Shown here piece by piece: positions 6,697 to 10,300 of a stretch of 10,300 nucleotides of DNA; the first letter of the stretch is position 1, and each line of letters starts with the position of its first letter. Where the stretch lies: positions 1-10,300 of the forward strand of contig JAHFRS010000026.1 of the NCBI GenBank assembly GCA_023266155.1, written 5' to 3'. This stretch comes from an archaeon. GTDB taxonomy: Archaea > Nanobdellota > Nanobdellia > Woesearchaeales > GW2011-AR9. A model generated the notes under the pieces. That model ran no database searches. It worked only from the letters and a program-made list of their open reading frames with translations, and was not told the DNA's origin. The translations under genes were made by a program, and so were the position numbers.

Positions 6697-6712
6697 AATT
6701 GAATTTTTCTCA

Positions 6713-6738
6713 GGAGAATGAGCTAAGCATCTTTCTCC
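6713..6738 (-). promoter_or_regulatory. Hairpin in the S15 mRNA leader
   Basis: GGAGAA at 6713-6718 and TTCTCC at 6733-6738 form a perfect six-pair stem with a 14-nt loop, 17 nt upstream of the Shine-Dalgarno. Bacterial S15 represses its own mRNA by binding leader structures. Whether this archaeal leader does the same is inference. Confidence 0.35.
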
Positions 6739-6796
6739 AGTACGGATAAGCTGTGGACCGACCCGTCTCTCGAATAAAGGTTCAATAAGAGAGCCA

Positions 6797-6804
6797 TTTA
6801 AAAA
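6797..6804 (-). promoter_or_regulatory. TATA box of the S15 gene
   Basis: CTTTTTAAA-type box on the minus strand. With the usual spacing, transcription would start near 6774, giving a leader of about 90 nt. No equally good box lies closer to the S15 start. Confidence 0.45.
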
Positions 6805-6850
6805 GATTACGCAGATATTTGAAGAAAAAATGATTTTTTAGTTCCAGAAA

Positions 6851-6858
6851 ATTTATTA
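6851..6858 (+). promoter_or_regulatory. TATA box of the 113-residue unknown gene
   Basis: ATTTATTA, centred 27 nt before the ATG at 6882. This spacing supports a leaderless transcript and helps choose this frame over the overlapping one that begins at 6874. Confidence 0.5.
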
Positions 6859-6859
6859 A

Positions 6860-6877
6860 CCACGACCTGACTCGTGG
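6860..6877. promoter_or_regulatory. Operator-like palindrome between TATA box and start
   Basis: CCACGA and TCGTGG are perfect inverted copies separated by six bases. The element fills the space between the TATA box and the start at 6882, where a bound protein would block polymerase. If the transcript began slightly upstream it could instead form a hairpin in the mRNA. Either role is inferred. Confidence 0.4.
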
Positions 6878-6881
6878 AATT

Positions 6882-7223
6882 ATGGTCAAGTATGTTCCCT
6901 CTACTACCATCGTACAACAACCGATTCGTGAACTACGGTTGCGTTATGGTGATCAGGAAGTTTTACAGGGGATTACCGCCAGAGAAATTGCCCGTGAAGC
7001 CGCCCTGGGCGATATCAAATCGTACAGATTTATCGTCAGCAGGAGTATTGGTTTTGGCTTTTATCATCAGGCTTCTAACTCACCCCATTGGGTCATTACT
7101 CCGGACGGTGATTCACAGCATCTGCAGGACCGTGAAAAAATTCGTCAGTTCTATGGTGGGCTTCCTGAAGCCGAAAAAAGAATTATCCGAGAAGCAGGAG
7201 ATGGGTTGGCAGAGTTGCTGTAA
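6882..7223 (+). CDS. Protein of unknown function, 113 residues
   Basis: No family is recognised. The product is soluble with no signal peptide, membrane segment or cysteine. The segment RYGDQEVLQGITAREIAREAALGDIKSYRFIV (about residues 21-52) is predicted helical and could hold a helix-turn-helix, but the match is loose. A strand-like middle (GFGFYHQASNSPHWVITPDGD, about 57-77) precedes charged helices at the C-terminus (DREKIRQFYGG, PEAEKRIIREAGDGLAELL). This frame was chosen over an overlapping one at 6874-7242 because its composition is protein-like and its ATG sits 27 nt from the TATA box. It is divergent from S15 and lies just upstream of RNase P RNA. A palindrome lies over its promoter, so it might regulate itself. 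Confidence 0.65.
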   Translation: MVKYVPSTTIVQQPIRELRLRYGDQEVLQGITAREIAREAALGDIKSYRFIVSRSIGFGFYHQASNSPHWVITPDGDSQHLQDREKIRQFYGGLPEAEKRIIREAGDGLAELL

Positions 7224-7265
7224 ATTCATCGGTGGCCCATAGTAAAACACGTATTCCCCGCAATA

Positions 7266-7273
7266 TTTATAAA
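7266..7273 (+). promoter_or_regulatory. TATA box of the RNase P RNA gene
   Basis: TTTATAAA, centred about 26 nt before the proposed 5' end near 7295. It is a close match to the archaeal consensus and gives the RNA its own promoter downstream of the 113-residue protein gene. Confidence 0.65.
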
Positions 7274-7294
7274 GTAGCTGCTGTAGTATATAGG

Positions 7295-7603
7295 TTGGTA
7301 GCAGTGGCAGAAAGCAGTGGGTCGCAAGGCTCAGGAAAGTCCGCCCACCCGTGAAATACAGTGATGTATGGCACACTATGGCTACTCCTTTATGGAGACG
7401 GGGAAATCCCGTAGCTCTGGCTCAGCAACGACACGTCCTGCAGAATGGGATGATATGGCGAAGTCTCTTGCGAAAGAGATGAGTTAATCTGTTGACGTCT
7501 CTGCCGGGAACGATGAAACGGCGAACCTTAGCCGGTGCAAGTTCATGTGAACGCGTAGTAGAATGCTTTCAGGGATCATCGACAGTGGCTTGATGCTATT
7601 GTT
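7295..7603 (+). ncRNA. rnpB: RNase P RNA (archaeal)
   Basis: The catalytic RNA that trims the 5' leader of precursor tRNAs, working in archaea with several protein subunits. The conserved CR-I block AGGAAAGTCC is at 7333-7342. Three defining helices can be drawn. P1 pairs GGTAGCA 7297-7303 with TGCTATT 7594-7600. P2 pairs GAAAGCA 7310-7316 with TGCTTTC 7564-7570. P4 pairs AAG(U)CCGC 7337-7344, with the universal bulged U at 7340, to GTGGCTT 7585-7591. Between them are CAACGACACGTCC (about 7425-7437) and ATGAAACGGCGAACC (about 7513-7527) with GGTGCAAG at about 7535, as in archaeal RNase P RNAs. The length of about 309 nt is ordinary. The 3' end has ACAGTGGCTTG in place of the usual ACAGAA..GGCTTA, a slight departure. 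Confidence 0.92.
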
Positions 7604-7634
7604 TTGGGTCTCACAAAAGGCGGCTTATGCCACT

Positions 7635-7709
7635 CTACCACCATTTCACTCAACAAAGCACCGGCTTTGTTGGTGCACAAATGTGGTAGTTTCCACATTT
7701 TGTGTTTTT
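7635..7709 (+). repeat. Nested, mutually exclusive inverted repeats ending in a T tract
   Basis: Three overlapping pairings lie just after RNase P RNA. CAACAAAGC 7651-7659 pairs perfectly with GCTTTGTTG 7664-7672 around loop ACCG. CACAAATGTGG 7676-7686 pairs with CCACATTTTGTG 7693-7704 (one bulge) and is followed by TTTTT. CTACCACCATTT 7635-7646 can instead pair with AAATGTGGTAG 7679-7689 (one bulge), enclosing the first hairpin and excluding the second. The layout looks like a terminator with an alternative fold, or a small palindromic mobile-element remnant. Confidence 0.6.
7676..7709 (+). terminator. Hairpin followed by T5 downstream of RNase P RNA
   Basis: An 11-pair stem with one bulged A and a six-base loop (7687-7692) runs directly into TTTTT at 7705-7709. 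It would stop transcripts that read past RNase P RNA before the methyltransferase promoter. Confidence 0.5.
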
Positions 7710-7806
7710 AGAAAAAAATGGAGTAAAAACCTAGATTCAGGTGAAAGGCTGTTAGGATTTTGTTTAAAAAAAAGTTTGATCAAAAACATCTCACTACTGA
7801 ACACGA

Positions 7807-7814
7807 TATAAAAA
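7807..7814 (+). promoter_or_regulatory. TATA box of the methyltransferase-like gene
   Basis: TATAAAAA lies about 33 nt before the ATG at 7843, predicting a leader of roughly 6 nt with no Shine-Dalgarno. Confidence 0.5.
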
Positions 7815-7842
7815 TGGTTCTGAAGATGTTTATTTCATTAAT

Positions 7843-8508
7843 ATGACCACCACCATCGACGAATTATGTGAACAACTGGGCGTAACCCGCGCAATTTCCG
7901 AAGATCAGTTTAAAGGACGGCACGTTCCTTACGACCTTCAGGCAAAATGGTACGATCGTCATTCTTTACCATCAACCAAAGTAGTGGCACCCATCGTATC
8001 TGAGAGACTGCAAGGAGTAGAAACAGTCGTAGAGTTAGGATCGGGCACGGGCTTTCGAGTTCTGTATTATGCGTTGAACAATCTTGAAACGCAATTTCTG
8101 GCGATTGATAAAGATCGCAATGCCACTGATCAACTGAAAGAACGGGTAAAAAAACTGAAGATAAGAAATGTGCGGGTGCAAACAAGAGATATGTACGAAT
8201 TGCATGGCCAATATGCAGCAGTTATGGCTATCGATTGTTTTTTTTATCCCTCCGAATCGAATGCAATGACACAATGGAGAACAAGTTGTCTTCATTTAAG
8301 CCGTCTCGTTGATAGAACTAAGAGTCCTGCTTTTTTTGTTGTGCCTTTTTATGATGCATTAGGAAGCAGATATGAAATGTCTGAGGCGTACGTTCTAAGA
8401 GTGTTTCAGAAAGCCCAGCTGCGTCTAGACGCTACGTCTTCGTCATTTGAATTTAACCAATGTAATGGAGAGCATTGGATTGGAAGGATCTTGTGTGGAA
8501 GGCCCTAA
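7843..8508 (+). CDS. SAM-dependent methyltransferase-like protein
   Basis: A 221-residue class I (Rossmann-fold) methyltransferase by motif. Motif I is VVELGSGTG at 62-70, the S-adenosylmethionine-binding loop. FLAIDKD at 85-91 supplies the acidic residue (D89) that contacts the ribose. VQTRDMYEL at about 112-120 fits motif III, and AVMAIDCFFYPSE at 126-138 fits the catalytic-side motif IV, though it lacks a clear NPPY-type or other substrate-specific signature. The N-terminal 60 residues, with AKWYDRH at 34-40, resemble the cap of small-molecule or generic methyltransferases. The substrate cannot be told. There is no membrane segment. The stop codon overlaps the stop of the convergent TrmB-family gene by three bases. 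Confidence 0.8.
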   Translation: MTTTIDELCEQLGVTRAISEDQFKGRHVPYDLQAKWYDRHSLPSTKVVAPIVSERLQGVETVVELGSGTGFRVLYYALNNLETQFLAIDKDRNATDQLKERVKKLKIRNVRVQTRDMYELHGQYAAVMAIDCFFYPSESNAMTQWRTSCLHLSRLVDRTKSPAFFVVPFYDALGSRYEMSEAYVLRVFQKAQLRLDATSSSFEFNQCNGEHWIGRILCGRP

Positions 8509-9230
8509 TCTTTCGCTTTCTTCCAAAACTGTTCAAATATTTTTTTATAAGAATTGGCAGTTTCCGCGCTGATGATCAAAATAGCCACCGGAGGTGAAGC
8601 AGTATAGGTGACAATCAAAACTTTATCTTTGTAGATCCAGGTGTCGGTAGGAAATGCGGTGAGGGGATAAAATTTAATCTTACCATACGTGGCTTTGGTA
8701 ACATCATTTCTTTTTCGAAAAGATTCATCATAGATTACATGAGTCATTATTTTCTTCTGCCGTTTTATTTTTTGGTAGAGATGATAATAAGCCCCCATTG
8801 TATCAGCCATATTTCCAGATGCAAAGACGTAATGATAATCTTTCGAAGTGAGTTCTTTTAGCATATTGTTCATCGCCGATTTAAGACCTTTAATGCCTTC
8901 ATACACAGAAACCAGCTGTTTATTCTTGGCGTGCTGCTGCAGAAGGGAAAGTTCAGGAAGAATGCTTTTAGCCGTTTCCTCTTTCTCTTTAATAAAATCC
9001 AGCAGCCGTTCCGGGTTCTCTGCCTGGAAGTATTTGATATTCTCTTTAATCACGTAGGAAACAAGTCCTTTTTTAATCAAAGATTCTAAAGCATCGTAAA
9101 TGAGCACCCGATGCAAACCAGTCTTTTTGACCAGGGCTCCGGTGGTCGTTTCGCCTATTTCCAGTAGGGCAGTATAAGTTAAAGCTTCATTATGCCTGAG
9201 CCCCAATTCTTCTAATTTTCCTACATCCAT
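8505..9230 (-). CDS. TrmB-family transcriptional regulator
   Basis: A 241-residue regulator with the TrmB layout. An N-terminal winged helix opens with LEELGLRHNEALTYTALLEI (residues 6-25), the typical TrmB start. The recognition helix is at about 39-52 (LHRVLIYDALESLIKK), and the wing GLVSYVIKENIKYFQAENPE is followed by a coiled-coil dimer helix (about 73-102). Residues 107-236 form the C-terminal effector-side domain (VYEGIKGLKSAMNNML, then YHYVFASGNM, WIYKDKVLIVTYT and a final FEQFWKKA), similar to the phospholipase D-like domain of short TrmB-like proteins. The sugar-binding extension of true TrmB is absent, so the ligand is unknown. The ATG at 9230 lies 26 nt from a TATA box. A palindrome just upstream (9268-9290) is a candidate operator. 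It is divergent from the damaged gene cluster, which it may control. Confidence 0.88.
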   Translation of the reverse strand: MDVGKLEELGLRHNEALTYTALLEIGETTTGALVKKTGLHRVLIYDALESLIKKGLVSYVIKENIKYFQAENPERLLDFIKEKEETAKSILPELSLLQQHAKNKQLVSVYEGIKGLKSAMNNMLKELTSKDYHYVFASGNMADTMGAYYHLYQKIKRQKKIMTHVIYDESFRKRNDVTKATYGKIKFYPLTAFPTDTWIYKDKVLIVTYTASPPVAILIISAETANSYKKIFEQFWKKAKD

Positions 9231-9251
9231 AGAAAAGCTAAAGTCAATTTC

Positions 9252-9259
9252 TTTATAAT
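9252..9259 (-). promoter_or_regulatory. TATA box of the TrmB-family gene
   Basis: ATTATAAA on the minus strand, centred about 26 nt before the ATG at 9230, giving a leaderless transcript. Confidence 0.55.
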
Positions 9260-9267
9260 TCTTTCTG

Positions 9268-9290
9268 TTGTTATCAATATTTTATAACAA
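9268..9290. promoter_or_regulatory. Palindrome in the TrmB divergent promoter region
   Basis: TTGTTAT at 9268-9274 and ATAACAA at 9284-9290 are perfect inverted copies with a nine-base A/T-rich spacer. The element sits directly upstream of the TrmB TATA box and between the two divergent promoters. A 23-bp palindrome here fits a dimeric regulator operator; binding by the adjacent TrmB-family protein is inferred. Confidence 0.45.
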
Positions 9291-9310
9291 ACCATTATAT
9301 GCTCTCCTAA

Positions 9311-9317
9311 TTAAATA
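9311..9317 (+). promoter_or_regulatory. TATA-like box of the rightward gene cluster
   Basis: TTAAATA is centred 36 nt before the ATG at 9350, giving a leader of about 9 nt. A weaker alternative at 9322-9328 would give a leaderless start. Confidence 0.4.
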
Positions 9318-9349
9318 GTCTCTATTAAGTAAAAAATCTGGAACATAAA

Positions 9350-9823
9350 ATGGCCCTCGCAGAGAAATACAGGCAGGAACTGATAGGCAGGCTCCAAGTA
9401 GCGGGAGATACATTTTATGCCGCTAGTGAATACGAGAGATTTAGGGGTAACGATGAAACACATCGAAGAGAGTTTCAGGAAAAAATCCTTAGTCAGATGC
9501 CTGTATTTGCCCAAGCTATTGCCGTCATTGATTCTGTTCCTCTAAGTGGACTCACAGATTTTGTGCGAAGAGGCGTGGTTCATGCTTCCATTGTTTATGA
9601 AGATAAAAATAACAAATTTTTTGGAGTTGAGAGAGTGGTTTACAGACTTGCTGACAGTCTAAAAGTGTACTATTTTGATTATTTAAAAAGCAAACTTTCA
9701 ATGGATAATGAACACAGTCTTCTTAATTTTATGACACCATATACATTTGAGAATATGGCAAGAACTTGCTATTCAGCGTGTGATGTTTGTAGACAGATTG
9801 ATAGTATCGATTGTATCATTTAA
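9350..9823 (+). CDS. Unknown protein, 157 residues; probably the 5' part of a frameshifted gene
   Basis: No family is recognised. Residues 1-60 are helical and charged (MALAEKYRQELIGRLQ, then THRREFQEKILSQM). A strand-rich centre follows (GVVHASIVYEDKNNKFFGVE, about 75-94), then a helical part (VVYRLADSLKVYYFDYLKSK) and a C-terminal cysteine group, C140, C144, C147 and C155. The frame ends at TAA 9821-9823 in the context ATT-TAA-AGAGG. Skipping one T there continues into the next reading frame as ...DCII-KEETKIENIFWTD..., giving 259 residues in all. The protein-like quality moves from this frame to the other at just that point. It is therefore either one gene with a one-base insertion or two overlapping genes. 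It starts the cluster that includes the PIN fragment. Confidence 0.6.
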   Translation: MALAEKYRQELIGRLQVAGDTFYAASEYERFRGNDETHRREFQEKILSQMPVFAQAIAVIDSVPLSGLTDFVRRGVVHASIVYEDKNNKFFGVERVVYRLADSLKVYYFDYLKSKLSMDNEHSLLNFMTPYTFENMARTCYSACDVCRQIDSIDCII

Positions 9824-10130
9824 AGAGGAAACTAAAATAGAAAACATCTTTTGGACAGACACACAACAATACTTGGCACAGGCAGAATATGGAGTATGTG
9901 CTTGGTCAGTAGATGTAGAAATGTCTATTGGGGGCTTGCCCAGACACGGAAAGCTACCGCATTTGGCAAACGGCTATAGCAGAGAATTACGGTATCAAAG
10001 GGCAACACACCGTCTAGGGGAGAATTTAGAAGCTCATGCCTTTGCGAAAACGTTCAGCGAAGCTACTGCCCGGGGCAAAGATACGGAACATATCAGTGAA
10101 GAGGTAGATAAGATTCTTTATGGTGAATGA
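9783..10130 (+). CDS. Unknown protein or 3' part of the frameshifted upstream gene
   Basis: If separate, the best start is ATG 9783, giving 115 residues that overlap the previous frame by 41 bases and have no Shine-Dalgarno. The first dozen or so residues (MFVDRLIVSIVS) look like out-of-frame sequence, while from KEETKIENIFWTD onward (9822) the composition is protein-like: YLAQAEYGVCAWSVDVEM, GKLPHLANGYSRELRYQRA, then an acidic end, DTEHISEEVDKILYGE. That supports one frameshifted 259-residue gene. The stop at 10128-10130 lies two bases before the ATG of the PIN fragment, so the two are probably translated from one mRNA. The acidic C-terminus upstream of a PIN gene recalls an antitoxin, but no DNA-binding domain is seen. 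Confidence 0.5.
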   Translation: MFVDRLIVSIVSFKEETKIENIFWTDTQQYLAQAEYGVCAWSVDVEMSIGGLPRHGKLPHLANGYSRELRYQRATHRLGENLEAHAFAKTFSEATARGKDTEHISEEVDKILYGE

Positions 10131-10132
10131 GG

Positions 10133-10240
10133 ATGACCTTTCCGGATGCAAATGTACTTTTAGCTTATGACAATAAGAGTGATATCCATCACTTCAGAGC
10201 CGTGCAGTTTTTTCAGACGCACCCTCGCCTAAAATTGTGA
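10133..10240 (+). pseudogene. PIN-domain (VapC-like) ribonuclease, N-terminal fragment
   Basis: Thirty-five codons begin MTFPDANVLLAYDNKSDIHH and continue FRAVQFFQTHP before TGA at 10238-10240. D5 is the first invariant metal-binding aspartate of PIN nucleases and N7 follows it as usual; the DIHH and A..FF pattern also fits the first PIN helix. A full PIN domain needs about 120-140 residues with three more acidic residues, so this is not an active enzyme as read. Reading one extra base in the AAAA run at 10231-10234 would move into a frame that stays open to the window edge (KIVKRVIVFYHTH...), suggesting a one-base deletion. The start follows the previous stop by two bases, as in toxin-antitoxin operons. 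The rest of the gene, if any, lies beyond the window. Confidence 0.55.
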
Positions 10241-10300
10241 AAAGAGTTATCGTATTCTATCATACACATTTTTTCTATGACCTGCTTTTATCACCAAAAT

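Noticed and set aside
6874..7242. 122-residue frame overlapping the 113-residue gene
   Set aside because: It overlaps almost entirely, has a less protein-like composition, and its start lies inside the palindrome only 19-20 nt from the TATA centre.
7563..7811. 82-residue open frame over the RNase P 3' end
   Set aside because: It covers conserved RNase P helices and the inverted repeats, and its composition is not protein-like.
1..10300. CRISPR array, insertion sequence or replication origin
   Set aside because: No regularly spaced repeats, transposase motifs, terminal inverted repeats or origin-type repeat clusters were seen.

Overview
The window looks archaeal. It holds an archaeal-type ribosomal protein S15, a TrmB-family regulator, a two-repeat Lrp/AsnC regulator, an XPD/Rad3-type iron-sulfur helicase, and an RNase P RNA with its own TATA box. 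Most genes have no Shine-Dalgarno sequence but carry an A/T-rich TATA-like box centred about 26-28 nt upstream of the start codon, which is the spacing expected of leaderless archaeal transcripts. The small cysteine-rich membrane-anchored protein, the many short unknown proteins and the loosely organised gene order would suit a DPANN (Woesearchaeota/Pacearchaeota-like) genome. That placement is inference; the archaeal assignment is firm.

Layout, left to right. At 1-583 (-) is the start of an HD-superfamily hydrolase gene that runs off the left edge; it shares a divergent A/T-rich promoter region with a two-repeat Lrp-like regulator (679-1635, +). The gene-poor stretch 1636-1952 contains a GC-rich island that on the minus strand has a TATA box, a foldable core and a T-rich terminator; it is the best candidate here for an undescribed small RNA. 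An XPD-like helicase (1953-3818, -) is followed by a 443-residue protein of unknown function (3985-5316, +) and a small winged-helix protein (5391-5732, +).

The central part has a membrane-anchored eight-cysteine protein (5807-6163, -, GTG start) and ribosomal protein S15 (6229-6681, -), the only gene here with a convincing Shine-Dalgarno and a leader of about 90 nt. Divergent from S15 is a 113-residue unknown protein (6882-7223, +) with a palindrome between its TATA box and its start. RNase P RNA lies at about 7295-7603 (+); helices P1, P2 and P4 (with the bulged U) can be drawn. It is followed by a cluster of nested inverted repeats ending in a T tract, and then a SAM-dependent methyltransferase-like gene (7843-8508, +).

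The right end has a TrmB-family regulator (8505-9230, -) whose stop overlaps the methyltransferase stop. Across a palindrome-bearing intergenic region is a rightward cluster that appears damaged: an unknown gene apparently split by a one-base frameshift (9350-9823 and 9783-10130), then the N-terminus of a PIN-domain protein (10133-10240) stopped after 35 codons. The cluster resembles a decaying toxin-antitoxin-like locus, but only the PIN piece is recognisable.

There is no single obvious pathway. The window mixes information-processing genes (S15, RNase P RNA, helicase) with four likely regulators (Lrp-like, winged helix, TrmB and perhaps the protein at 6882) and mostly single-gene transcription units with individual promoters.
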